Origin: Cohnella rhizosphaerae
GTDB lineage: Bacteria; Bacillota; Bacilli; Paenibacillales; Paenibacillaceae
NCBI RefSeq assembly: GCF_029525575.1
Contig: NZ_JAPDIA010000001.1
Span: 248,001-312,000, forward strand
DNA length: 64,000 bases
Direction: 5' to 3'
The notes beneath the pieces are model-generated. The model searched no databases. It was not told where the DNA came from and saw only the letters and a list, made by a program, of their open reading frames with translations. Of the stretch, positions 38,181-49,420 are shown piece after piece. The stretch's first letter is position 1, and each line of letters opens with the position of its first letter. The translations under genes were made by a program, and so were the position numbers.

Positions 38181-39249
38181 TCAATTAAAAAAGGCTCCGA
38201 TTCTTATCCAATTCCCTTCAGACTGCGGATGCTTCTCTTGCAGCACTTTAATCTTCAGCACATGCTCGCCGGCTTGAAGATTGGAGTCAAGTATGCAATA
38301 GCCCGCTCTGGTAAAGTTCAGCGCATGTTTATCCCAGCTTGATATTTTTCCCGTCTTGTTTCCGTCCAGACTCCACGCAATGTCGCCCGAATCCGGTGCG
38401 ATTAACCAATATAATCCGATTGATCCGCCCTTAAACTTATATTCAAGTTCCGCGCCCGGATTATCGCATACAAGCATGTGCGGATATCTGCCCGCCAGTG
38501 AGTTACCGTCCTTTGCCCATGGTTCCCGGAAAAGCTCCCAGGCATCGACGAGTCTCCCCTTGACATTGGCCCTTGACGTCAGGTAATTTCCCAACTGCCT
38601 TTCGATCTGACCCGGCGCTATGCGGTCTGAAAGAAATCGCTGCATTTCATCGGCATATATTCGATACCCCTTATCCGAAGGATGGACCGAATCCGGCAAT
38701 AGCTCTTCCCACGTAAGCATTCCGGTTCCAACGGATTGCCATAATTTTTTTCCCACATTGACTGACGGGATTCCATAAAAGTCGGCAATCTTTTGATGCA
38801 ATTCTATAGTCCGGGGGGCACGATCAAGCTTATAGCTCTCAGCCATCGCCTCTGTAATTGTATATACGAATACAATATCGATATTTTTATCGAAATCCCA
38901 TATCTGGCGAACAATGCCTTCCATAGAGCGCAATATCAATTCTTCATCCTTTTTTATGATCATTGACGGCAAATTCAACGAATACCAAATCAGGTTTTCC
39001 CTTCAGGAGGTCGGTCCGGCATCTGTATGCCCCAAGGTCCGAACCAGTACCTCCTATGGCGGCCTGTATTTCGGTAATTTCGCAATCCGGATGATTGTTG
39101 CTAAACCAGGATGTTGTCAAAGCTCTCCAGCTGCTCTTAGACGGATCGGATGCGCCGCTCCCTTCTGTAATCGATCCTCCGAAATAGCCCACCGTTAATC
39201 TTTTTCTTTCTTTGAGAGAATTGAATGTATGATGCAGGGATTTCTGCAT
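38181..39249 (-). CDS. SGNH hydrolase with C-terminal beta domain (one apparent frameshift)
   Basis: Esterase-like protein of about 355 residues. Block I is RLTVGYFGGSITEGSGA, the block III region is LVFVEFAVNDHKK, and the catalytic Asp-His pair is in LPDSVHPSDKGYRIYADE. About 160 further residues look like a beta-sandwich (GGSIGLYWLIAPDSGDIAWS). The frame breaks in a run of six T at 38951-38956. Another run of six near the stop leaves the last residues uncertain (AFFN or AFLID). It is encoded between YhcH and GH29, which fits deacetylation of imported glycans. Confidence 0.86.
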
Positions 39250-39286
39250 AGCTTCACCGCTCCTTGGCCCAAGGCTTCCATCCGCA

Positions 39287-39739
39287 TCATGCGGTTTTAA
39301 TCTTGATAACAACCTTTTTAACGTGGCTGGAGCCGTTTAAATGACATTTAACCTTATGGCCATCCGCAGAAAAAAAGAAAATGCACAGTCCCGGCGTCGC
39401 TTTTAAGACCTGTCTGTATTCCCCTTTATAAAATTCGCAATCATTAGCCGGGTTGTAATCCACGATGCTGGTTAATTCATCGACAGGCGCCCAAAATATG
39501 CATTCCTCACCCGTCAGCGGTACATGCAAATCGATGAATTCCCGATGACTTTCCCACTTCATCTCCTCCGGCGCAACCGTGTCGTATTCAAATACGCTGG
39601 CGTAAATCCGCTCCCCGTCAATCTCATAACGACCGTTATCCATCTGGTCGGAACAGCCGGACAAAAACGCCATTATATTTTCAATTCCCGGGATCAGACT
39701 TTCATAATTTTGCAGTTGGTTGATACTATCCAATATCAT
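39287..39739 (-). CDS. YhcH/YjgK/YiaL-family protein (DUF386)
   Basis: Small cytoplasmic beta-protein of 150 residues, intact. The metal-binding stretch ESHREFIDLHVPLTGEE has the conserved Glu and two His of the family. YhcH-type proteins are linked to sialic-acid catabolism in enterics, where they act on sugar anomers, and occur widely beside other glycan loci. It lies 4 bases after the FAH gene and 37 bases before an SGNH esterase gene. It probably mutarotates a free sugar or sugar acid released by the cluster's hydrolases. Confidence 0.88.
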   Translation of the reverse strand: MILDSINQLQNYESLIPGIENIMAFLSGCSDQMDNGRYEIDGERIYASVFEYDTVAPEEMKWESHREFIDLHVPLTGEECIFWAPVDELTSIVDYNPANDCEFYKGEYRQVLKATPGLCIFFFSADGHKVKCHLNGSSHVKKVVIKIKTA

Positions 39740-39743
39740 GTTG

Positions 39744-41508
39744 TCACGCCTCCTTTAACGCAATCGATAGATCAGGCAGTCCCGACGCTTTCATGGCAAT
39801 GCGCACGCCGGTATGATCGCCGGGAATGACTGCCGGCGCGCACAGCCCGCCAAGCGAGATGACGTCGCCCGCGTACAGTGTCGAACCATAACCGATCATC
39901 TCGATCACATCTTCCGCTTTACAGATATAATCCTCGTACTTGGCATCCATCACACGCTCGCCGTCAATTTCAAGCAAGACACTCATCTGTGCCAGCTCGT
40001 CCTTCGAAAGAGGCGTTACGACGTCAGAGGTCATATTGCATCCGTCTGCCCATCTTGCGTAAATTTCCGGCATTGCGGTCTCCCTTGGAAGCGCCGGCTG
40101 GATGACCTGCTGCGAGAGTCGTTTGTCTGTAACGCTAACCAGAGGCAGATAGCCAAGTATACAGTCCGACAAATTTTCCTTGTCTGCCCATTTGATGGTC
40201 TTACCGATCACAACGGCTATTTCGGCGTTTACGTACAATTCTTCCTTTTCATCAGGCATATAGGACGTACTGCTGGAAAGAGCGGAAGCGACACTCCAAA
40301 GATAGCGCGGAATGGGCGACGTCTGGCAGCCGGCATCCAGCGCGCTTGCCTGCGTATTCGCGTAAGTTATTACGAAGTTGCCCGCTTTCCCCAGATTCCA
40401 TTCTTCAGCCTTCATGGGCGCATGAATGCTGAATTTCCCGCGTTCCACCTCTATTTCCTCATCATCGAGATAGATGACCGTATTTCGTAAAACGCCCAGT
40501 TTTTCGATCTCGCATTCCAACTGAACCGTCTCGCCGTTAACCTGCCAATCCCGATCAATCCCGATGCCATCCTTGCCGTTTGCTCCCATATGAATGACAT
40601 CGCCGGGCAGCAGTTCCATGAATGAGCTGAAATAAGCGATTGTTCGCTCAACGCCCACCAGCGTAGAACAGGTGTTGGCTCGATCCCGAATCATACCGTT
40701 CGTCCTCGTGTACACCATGAGATCGTACGGATGTCCGACTTCGTCCTTTGTCACGAGATACGGTCCCACCGCGCAGCTGCTGTCGGTGTTTTTATGTGTC
40801 CATCCATAAGCCATAATGGAAATCGGATCGGTATGCGCCCCCATCTCGCCGTATTTCGTATTGTAATACCCGTGCGCGGTATCCGAGACCACCGTATATC
40901 CCGCCACATAAGACATGGCTTCCTCCACCGGTATGTCCTTGCCGGCTTTGCCGATAATGACGCCCAGTTCTGCATTAAAAGACATACCGTCGTATGGTCC
41001 CTTTCGTCTTCTCATTACAAATGGCTCGCCATTGCCGATCGCGCTTCCCGTATGCCGTTGATGTGCCTGCGGAATCAGGTTGATATGCCTGATATTGACG
41101 TGATTGCGGCTAAACCCGGGGCAGTTGCCCACGATCCCAAGCAGTAGTCTCGGTTCGGGAACGGGCGGCAGGAGCTTCACATCTTTCAACAGATGACCTG
41201 CTCTGGCCAACACCGAGAAACCGTCCGATTGCTCAACAAATCTTTCTGTGAAGGAAACCAGCTTTCCAAGCGTGTCCATTCCTTCTTCGCCAAGCTCCAG
41301 AAACGCCTTCATCGTCAAAGGCCAGGGCTTCGGGGGAGAGAAAGCGCGGGACACTGAACTGATAACCCGACGTTTTGGCGACCGCAAAATGGATCATATC
41401 GGTTTCGGCCTTGCCGGGCTCTACCAGCAGTTCATCGCCCGTTATCGGATGAAGCATCAAAAAGCCGAATCGTTCCTGACCGTCAACTAAAAAACTTGCG
41501 AGCTTCAT
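39744..41508 (-). CDS. Double-domain fumarylacetoacetate hydrolase (FAH) family protein (one apparent frameshift)
   Basis: Unusually long FAH-family protein, about 587 residues with two FAH folds (roughly residues 100-345 and 390-587). Members cleave or hydrate diketo acids and include 2,4-diketo-3-deoxy-L-fuconate hydrolase. Domain 1 has NAELGVIIGK, GYTVVSDTAHG and PGDVIHMGANG; domain 2 has NAEIAVVIGK, LVSVTDKR and AGDVISLGGLC. In both, the first Glu of the usual metal-binding E-x-E is Asn (residues about 178-180 and 427-429). The frame breaks in a run of five G at 41332-41336. Adjacent to YhcH and in a cluster ending with GH29, it may act on deoxy-keto sugar acids. Confidence 0.82.
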
Positions 41509-41529
41509 TGAAGTACCTCCAATTATGCG

Positions 41530-44500
41530 TTATTCCAAAGGCGATTTCTCAAATCGGACCACTTGCAGTCTCTGTGCATTATGTGCATTTGGCGCATATT
41601 GCACGGAGCGTCCATAGATCACATAGATGTATTCCTCATTGATAAAAATACTCGCATCCAGAATCTGATAGATCTGATAAGCGTGTCCACCTTCAGCGCC
41701 AGCTTGCGCAACGCCGCCTGTCGAAATATTCCGGTCGACATCCAGCACGAACTCCCAATCCTTGCCGTTCGTACTTTTTGCCATTGAAAGCCGTGTGCGC
41801 GGCACGCCTGCTCCTCTTGATTCCGGTTTATTGTTTATCCAAACCATATACCAGGTTCCCGGATGGGACGGATCCTCAAAAACATTAAAGGAACTGGCGA
41901 CCGTCGGCAAATAAGGAATCGTGTGAAGTCCGCTCCATGTGACTCCGTAATCGGATGATTCTGTATAACCGATAAACCCTTCAGAATTAAGCTTGGAAAA
42001 ATACAAGCGCAAGGAGCCGTCCGAGCAGTTGACGATTTTCCCTTCCATCTGCATGAATTTATCCGTTGCTACGTTGTATTCAACTGCTGCCAGATCCTTC
42101 GTACTCGTCTGAGACGCCGTCCAGGTATTTCCTTCATCATCGCTATAGTAAACGATCGTATATCCCGATCCCGTAACGCTGGTCGTCGGCGTTGTGAAAT
42201 TTCGAAACCCGACGGGAAGCAGAATTCTCATGGTCCCATCCGGCATCTCGATTTCATTAATGCCATTCACATGTACAATCGGGATCAATTTTCCGGCAGA
42301 CGTCCAAAGATCCTCTTCATCCACCACTTGCCCGCGATTTTCCCATGTTTTCAGATCTGAAGAAGCTTTTGCAATAAAATCGTTCCCGACTTGCAAATAG
42401 GTTCCGTTCTTCAATTGAATGAGAGCTCTGTAGCTTCCTGAATTGTTCAAACCGCTGTATTCGTTGCTGATCTGCCAGGTTTCGCCGTCATCATTGGAAA
42501 TGTATTGTCCGCTATTGCCCGCCGCAAGAACAAGCGTGTCGCCGGATTGCTCGATATCGCCGTAAGTCGTAAATGTATTTTCATCGACCGTATACTCGAC
42601 AACCCCATCAGTGACCTCTCCGCCGCCTGGAAATGACATATCGACTTCGTCCACAAGCATAACGGCATTTTCGGCATACAGACCGCTTCTGCCATACCAA
42701 TCCCCATCGCCGTCTATCTCATTCTCAAGCGAAAGAACCGTATTTCCGTCAACACTTAGCTCTGCGCTGTGATCAAGCAATGTAAGTTCAATGTTGTAAT
42801 ACTCATTTGGAGTAAACGGATAGGTTGCGCTGTAGAACCGCTTTGTTTCGTAATCCGGTCCTCGGCTATATTCGACATACCACTTGGACGCATCAACGTC
42901 ATACCCTGCTTTCAGGTATGCGCCGCCAATCACATATCTGGCAAGCAGTCCAAAATTGGCGCCTGATTCAAAATCTTTTGCCAGAATTTTCGCGCTGATC
43001 GTCGGATTCATGTCAAAACCGTGCAGCCAGGTATGGCTATAGCCCGATGCGGTCGTGTTGCCATAAACCTTCGTATCGTTCTCATCCATCACGATCCAAT
43101 GATCGGAAGCGGGTTCCTCGCTCCAATGGCTTGGGCTCTCTCCAACCGTCTCATCCTCGAATGTATCGTGATACTCGGCAGCATTCGTTTGCACGGGTTC
43201 AGCCTCAATGCCTCTTAGCATGACATTGTCGAAATACCCGTCGCCGGTCGTCCGCAGTGCCGCATAGCCGTAATCGGATATGGTATCAAATTCTTCTTCC
43301 GTATACGTAAGAATTTGAACATCGTCGAAATAGACGATCAATGAATTGGACGGTTTGTCGATATTTACTCTTAAATTATGCCACTGATCCAAAATGTCGC
43401 TTTCGCTTAAGTCCAAAGCCGCAATTTCAGTAACCGGCAAGCTTTGAGCGGCGATATAGGAGCCTTTTGTGCTGTTTCTCTCCGTATATTTGTTGATTAT
43501 GACCTCATACGCATCATGATTCGATTGCTGTCTGGTGGTAAATCGTACGAGATACGTCGTTTCCGCGTATAAACCGACAAAAAAAGCCGGCATACGTATT
43601 TTCGCTTAATTTGATGTCGCCTTGTATGCTTGCAATTGTAGACATCTCTCCAGCTATGGCCGCGGTGTTATTTTTATTCGTTCCGTCCGCTTGCTTATTA
43701 TTCGAATAGAACGCCCCGTCTGTCAGTATCCAAGGACTGTAGAAATCATCCATGTCATAACGATACGTATATTTGCCGATGTCGACATAATCTTCATAGA
43801 GAAGGACGTCATACTGCGATAAATAAGGGTACTGCAATTCTTCCATTTTCTTGATAATCAAAAACATTTTGTTGCGAAGCGCTGCCGAATCATACCCGGC
43901 AGCATCATACAACGACATATCAGCCGCGGTAAAATCCATCATTTGCGCCTTTAGCTCTCGGACCATTTGACTGTCTGCAGCTGTCAGGCTGTCTATGGTC
44001 ACGGCAAGCACATCATCCGCAATATCTTTCACTTCCTGGAGACGGTCCGTCACGAAAACAGGAAGATCGGCAGTCACGCCTTCGTACGACACAGTGACGG
44101 TCTGACTACCCGGTTGATCGGGGTCATAACCCGATAACATCTCGGCGGTAAGCGGCACTGTTTCTCCCGGCTTCTGAGAACCATACGATACAAATAGCGA
44201 TAAACCCTCAATATTCAGGGGTTGTCCCGACTTTGCTTGCAATACGCCGTCAGCGGGCAGTCCCAGAACTTCCAGTGACGAAGCGATGTAGCTGCCCCAA
44301 TCCTCGCATGGCTCGACGAGAAAATCATCGGCCGTGCCGGAGACGTTGAATGCCATAATGCCGGCCTTGCCCGGATTTTTCGTCATCTCGTCAATGGTGT
44401 ACACGACCTGGCCGTCAACAAGGAAACGCGCGCGCGTAACGTAAAAGTCCATTCGCAGCGTTACCTCTTCGCCCAATTGATACCGCCTGTCATTCGCGCC

Positions 44501-45498
44501 GTTTAATGTAATGAGCGTCGTATTATTCCGTAGACGGACGACCCGTTCTGTACCGCCTCCTGGTGCGGATACCACGGCCAGAAACAAATCATAACCACTG
44601 AGCGCTCCAGTAGCTGCTGCAGGATTATACGCCGTTATGCCGATCCGGCTGGATGTGGTGCCGCTGCTCATCGCTACTTTGGCCGAAACCGAGTAATTGC
44701 TCCATGTATCGGAACCCGCGACAAAATTCGTGAAGCTGTTCGTTGTGGCAAAGGCGTACTTTTCGTTTTCAACCTTATGCGTGGCGTTATTGGCTGCGGT
44801 TGTCCAGCCGCTTAAGGTGTCGGATGAAAAATCATCCGAGAAATAAGTCGGCGGTTCGCCCCAATCCTCGGATGGCTCGATGAGATAATCATCGGCCGTG
44901 CCGGAGACGCTGAATGCCATAATGCCGGCCTTGCCCGGATTTTTCGTCATCTCGTCAATGGTGTACACGACCTGGCCGTCAACAAGGAAACGCGCGCGCG
45001 TACCGTAAAAGTCCATTCGCAGCGTTACCTCTTCGCCCAATTGATACCGCCTGTCATTCGCGCCGTTTAAGGTTATGAGTGTCGTATTATTCCGAAGACG
45101 GACGACCCGTTCTGTACCGCCTCCGGGTGCGGATACCACGGCCAGAAATAAATCATAACCATTGAGCGCTCCAGTAGCTGCTGCAGGATTATACGCCGTT
45201 ATGCCGATCCGGCTGGATGTGGTGCCGCTGCTCATCGCTACTTTGGCCGAAACCGAGTAATTGCTCCATGTATCGGAACCCGCGACGAAATTCGTGAAGC
45301 TGTTCATTGTGGCAAAGGCGTACTTTTCGTTTTCAACCTTATGCGTGGCGTTATTGGCTGCGGTTGTCCAGCCGCTTAAGGTGTCGGATGAGAAATCATC
45401 CGAAAAGAAGTCAGAGGGGCCGAGCCCTCTTCTGCATGAACGGGATAGGGAATTGCAAAAAACAAGGATAGCGCTAAAACTAAATTGAGTATTCTCAT
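41530..45498 (-). CDS. Secreted multidomain sialidase-like (BNR) protein (two apparent frameshifts)
   Basis: Large secreted protein of about 1322 residues. It has a signal peptide (MRILNLVLALSLFFAIPYPV, cut after HA), two near-identical concanavalin-like modules of 188 residues, an Ig-like Big_3-type domain (LSGYDPDQPGSQTVTVSYEG), further concanavalin-like regions, and a C-terminal beta-propeller with three Asp-boxes (SNDDGETW, YSDDEGNTW, SSDYGVTW). The last part resembles sialidases and other exo-hydrolases, but I cannot identify the catalytic residues, so the sugar is open. One shift lies in seven A at 43579-43585. Another near 45419-45427 needs a base added, the only such case here. Confidence 0.82.
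44295..45410 (-). repeat. 564-bp tandem duplication inside the sialidase-like gene
   Basis: Positions 44295-44846 and 44859-45410 match with a constant offset of 564 bp and only scattered substitutions. The unit encodes one complete concanavalin-like module (FSDDFSSDTLSGWTT to YTIDEMTKNPGKAGIMAF). The offset is 188 codons, so the frame is kept. Confidence 0.92.
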
Positions 45499-45536
45499 TC
45501 CCAGAACACACCTTTCGCGCTCATCTCGTATTTTTT

Positions 45537-45573
45537 GGAAGAAACAGATCTTTTCATTCGATCTGTTTCTTCC
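45537..45573. promoter_or_regulatory. Perfect 14-bp hairpin after the binding-protein gene, no T run
   Basis: GGAAGAAACAGATC (45537-45550) pairs fully with GATCTGTTTCTTCC (45560-45573). It lies in the 92-base gap between the binding-protein stop and the sialidase-like gene. On the minus strand A residues, not T, follow it. It therefore looks like an mRNA-stabilising or processing stem that keeps binding-protein message abundant, not a terminator. Confidence 0.6.
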
Positions 45574-45590
45574 CTCTCTTCATTCATGCA

Positions 45591-47277
45591 CTAGTGCGAC
45601 ATGTAGGAATCATAGGTTTTCTGCATAATGGCGACTAAATCGTCTACCTTCATGGACTTTAAGGAATTCAGATAGGCGTCCCATTCTTTGTCGATATCGG
45701 ATTGCCCTGTGATCCAGGAAGCTCTGTACTTGCTCACGGTGTTGAATATATCCGTTCTCATTTCGTTCAGCTTTGCCGCGTCATCCGGGTCCAAATAAGG
45801 ACGCGGCCATACTTCAGTGTTGATTACGCCGGCTTTTTCATATAACGCGTAGGTTTCACCCTTTACTTTGTCAGCCTCGCTCATTTCGACTTTTCCATTT
45901 TTATAATCCGATTCCAGCACCGCGCCTGGAAGATTGTTTTGGAAATAATTCCTAAACGTGTTGCTTGCATATTTCGACATTTCTTCAGCCGGTATAGAAT
46001 TAACCGTATAAACGCCGTTGTTCAAGGACAGCCTCGGGTCTTCATTGGCGACTCCGTTATAAGCCTCCAGCGTATTTTCCATGAGATAAAGCTGATCGAT
46101 GAAAGCCATCAGAATCTCCGGGTTTTTGCTATGGCTAGTCAGTTCGAATTGGCCTTTGCTTCCGGATAAATAGGCCGGGTTCAAATAAAATTTCGGTTTG
46201 TATCCCTCTACGACCGGGGGCACAATCGCGATGTATTGATCCGCGAACTTCCCGGCCGGATTTTTGGCCGTGATTATACCGTATTTTGCGGCGTTGGCAT
46301 CATTTTGGATCGCGCTGAAAGTCTGGGGAGAGCCTGTAAAGTACTCATTCCACAGCCATTTCTTTTCATACCATTTTTGCATCGTTTTGATATAAGCCTT
46401 GTATTCTTCCGTCGTCGGAGCGAAAACAACTTTTCCATCCTTCACGTATACAAAATTTTCGAATGTGCTGTCTTTTGTAGGTATGCCCCATAGGGAGAGC
46501 CAAGCTTCCAGGTGTTCGAACCCAGCTCCTGTACGGGCCAGGAGCGGAATTTCATCCGTCGGGTCTCCGTTTCCATTCGCGTCTTTCGTAGAAAACGCTT
46601 CCATTACGTTTTCCAACTCTGCGAGTGTCGTCGGCACAGACAGTCCGAGATGATCCAGCCATACTTTATTGATCCAGATCGGACTTTCCAGGTACGTGCC
46701 GGGAACCTGGTTTGCATAGGGCAACGCGTATATATTGCCGTCAGGCGATGTAATTCCCGTCAGCATATCCGCTTTTTCTCCAAGGATTCTGCTGTTGAAT
46801 ACCGGCATCACCTTCGGATCCTTCAGGTACTGATTCATCGGAACCAAATACCCTTCCTTCGCGTACAAGGCCAAAAAAGGTTTCATTCATGGCGGATGCG
46901 CCCATAATCGCGTCCGGCGCGTCTGCCGTACCTAGAAGAACATTCAGCTTTTCCGTGGCGCCGCTCGCATCCGAGCCCAAGCTGATATACTTGATATGGA
47001 CATTGGTCTTCTCCGCCATCTTTTTAAGAAAATCGGTTTGCTCCGGATTTTCGCTTTCCGTGCCATTTACGCCTGCAATGGTGAACGTGACGGGTTCCGC
47101 AAGAGGAAAGGTAATGCCCGCCGTCGCCGTCGCCGTTGCCGAGCCTCCGGTTGCGGTCGGCGCTGCCGTTGAGCTCTCCTTTGCCTCATTGTCGTTGTTG
47201 GAGCAGGCCGCCGCAGACAGCGCAATGGCCGGAACCATGACCAAGGATAACCATCTTTGCATTCGTTTCATACCCAT
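45591..47277 (-). CDS. LplA-type extracellular sugar-binding lipoprotein (one apparent frameshift)
   Basis: Binding lipoprotein of about 561 residues for the adjacent CUT1 permeases. The signal peptide (MQRWLSLVMVPAIALSAAAC) ends in a good lipobox, followed by a Ser/Thr/Ala linker and an extracellular solute-binding fold (EKTNVHIKYISLGSDASGA, GNIYALPYANQVPGTYLESP). The frame breaks in a run of six A at 46873-46878; removing one base joins SAMNETF to LALYAKEGYLVPMNQ. ATG 47277 follows AGGAGGG. The oligosaccharide is probably a product of the cluster's own hydrolases. Confidence 0.9.
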
Positions 47278-47361
47278 TAAATAAACCCTCCTATAAAAAA
47301 TCGTTTATATTGTGACGTTTAATCGCGCCCTTGCTGGGCTCACGATCAAACCTAATCACCG

Positions 47362-48276
47362 TCAGCCTTTTACTGCGCCTAACATAACGCCTTGGATGAG
47401 ATATTTCTGCAGAAATGGATATAACAAAATCATTGGAAGCGCACCCACAAATACGACGGCGTATTTCATCAATGATTTCTCCATGAGTAAATGGTACGCT
47501 TCTTCACTTGGCATCGTTTCCAGCAGCGTCGTATCCACGTTGGCGACCAGTTGCGATATGATGATCGTTAGCGGCTGTTTGTCAGGCGTTCGAATGTAAA
47601 TCAATGCCGAGAAATAATCGTTCCAATGACTTAAAGCATAGTAGAGAAAAATGACCGCTATCATCGCCTTGGACAAAGGCAGGGCAAACCGGAAAAAAAA
47701 CTGGAACTTGCTGGCTCCGTCTATAATGGCCGCTTCGTATATGCTCTCCGGTATGCCTCCCTCAAAAAAGCTTCTCGCGATGATCATATTGAATGCGGAC
47801 AAGGCGCCGGGAATGACCAGAGCCCATATACTGTCCACCATGTGCAGCGATCTGATTAGCATAAAGGTCGGAATAAGCCCTCCGCCGAATATCATGGTGA
47901 AAATAAAAAACATACTGATTATCCCGCGTCCCGGAAGCGTTTTCCTCGATAAAGCAAAAGCGGCCGGCAATGTCACCGCAAGATTAATAAATGTCCCCAC
48001 TGCGGTGTATAAGATACTGTTCCGATATCCGGTCCATATTTTAGGCGTATGCCAAAGCTTCTCGTAGGCTTCCGTATTCAGACCGCTTGGAATGACGAAT
48101 ACGCGCCCCAGAAAAATATCCGAAGGATTGCTTACGGACGCGATTATAACAAACCAAAGCGGATAGATCGCCATTAACCCTATAAGGAGCAAAAATACCT
48201 TTACTGCCAGATCAAAAATACGATCGTCTAAACCAGAACCAGGCTTGAAGCTTCTGTTCAGAGACGTATCTTCCAC
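47362..48276 (-). CDS. LplC/MalG-type sugar ABC transporter permease
   Basis: Intact permease of 304 residues with six predicted spans. It has the EAA-type loop YEAAIIDGASKFQFFFRFAL and ends KYLIQGVMLGAVKG, as is normal for the family. It lies 15 bases after the partner permease and 84 bases before the binding protein. The run of eight A at about 47693-47700 inside this gene keeps the frame, so homopolymers are not always wrong in this sequence. Confidence 0.92.
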   Translation of the reverse strand: MEDTSLNRSFKPGSGLDDRIFDLAVKVFLLLIGLMAIYPLWFVIIASVSNPSDIFLGRVFVIPSGLNTEAYEKLWHTPKIWTGYRNSILYTAVGTFINLAVTLPAAFALSRKTLPGRGIISMFFIFTMIFGGGLIPTFMLIRSLHMVDSIWALVIPGALSAFNMIIARSFFEGGIPESIYEAAIIDGASKFQFFFRFALPLSKAMIAVIFLYYALSHWNDYFSALIYIRTPDKQPLTIIISQLVANVDTTLLETMPSEEAYHLLMEKSLMKYAVVFVGALPMILLYPFLQKYLIQGVMLGAVKG

Positions 48277-48291
48277 GACATCACCCCCTTG

Positions 48292-49225
48292 TCAAAAAAT
48301 CGACGTTTCGCTGAAACGCTTGGATAACCAATTGATCAGAAGCAGCATGACCATATTGATGCAATTGTTAAACAAACCAACGGCAGAAGCAAAACCGTAC
48401 TGCGCGCCTTGGATTCCCGCTTTATAGACATAAGTGGCGATGACTTCAGAAGCCGAAATATTCAAATCGGTCTGCATGAGGAGCACTTTATCCACGGAGA
48501 CACTTAAAATATGCCCCATATGCAGGATCAACATCGTAATGATCACAGGCAGAATCCATGGGATTTGAATCTTCATCATCACTTTGAATTTATTCGCGCC
48601 ATCGATACGCGCCGACTCGACAATGGAAGGGTCGATGGAATTCAGGGCCGCCAAATACACGATCGCCGAAAACCCGACATGCTGCCATAGATTCGTGATC
48701 GTGTACATCGGGAGCACCAAATCGTTTCTTCCAAAAAAAGCTGATCGCTTCCTGACCCATTAATCGGAGCAAAATATTGATAAGCCCTGTTTCTCCGTTG
48801 CAAAACAGGTTCAGTATACCGATGACCAGAACGCTGGAAAGCAAATGAGGCAAATAGGTAAATGTCTGCGTAAATTTAGCCAATCGCTTGTTCACGGAAT
48901 TAAAAATCATCAGCGCCAGCAATATCGTAAACGGGAAGGTGATCAAATAGCTTACTACGCTTAACAGAATCGTATTTTTCATGACGATGCCAAACCAGCC
49001 GGCATTAAAAAAACGAATAAAGTTATCGAAGCCGATCCACTCGCCATTCAGATAATTAGCGCCGAGACGCGTGGTTTTAAATGCGATCTGCAAGCCATAC
49101 ATCGGCAAATACGAGAATACAAAAGTCACGGCTATAGCAGGCAGCAGCATGACATAAAATTCCCAATTCGACAAAAAACCGATTTTAATTTTTCTTGCCA
49201 GCGGACTGCTTGTTGTTTCTGTCAT
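48292..49225 (-). CDS. LplB-type sugar ABC transporter permease (one apparent frameshift)
   Basis: First permease of the importer, about 310 residues. It has LPAIAVTFVFSYLPMYGLQI, a VESARIDGANKFKVMMKI loop and YGFASAVGLFNNCINMVMLL near the end. The frame changes in a run of seven A at 48733-48739; removing one base gives AISFFGRNDLVLPMYTITN. The upstream neighbour is an FAD oxidoreductase. As with the first transporter here, no ATPase gene is present. Confidence 0.9.
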
Positions 49226-49420
49226 TCATAATCGTTTCCTTTCCTTTGTGATTGAGGAATGAATATAGGCCGATTTTATGCCACCAAGAAAACGGTTTCA
49301 ATCTTCAAAAAAGGAAACAAGGCTGCAGCAGGATTAATTTTTGTGCACATGCGAAAACGAAACCTCACAAAACGCTTCACGCGCTAAACAGCCTATTGCA
49401 TCCAGGGAGCCGCGCAATGA
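49226..49420. other. Gap between permease and FAD oxidoreductase genes
   Basis: 195 bases with no gene. A weak cre-like string (CAAAACGCTTCAC near 49366-49378) is present but does not match the consensus well. A promoter for the transporter genes may lie here; I cannot define it. Confidence 0.3.

Noticed and set aside
49366..49378. A cre site upstream of the transporter genes
   Set aside because: CAAAACGCTTCAC lacks the conserved TG start and the matching second half; the match is too weak to report as a site.
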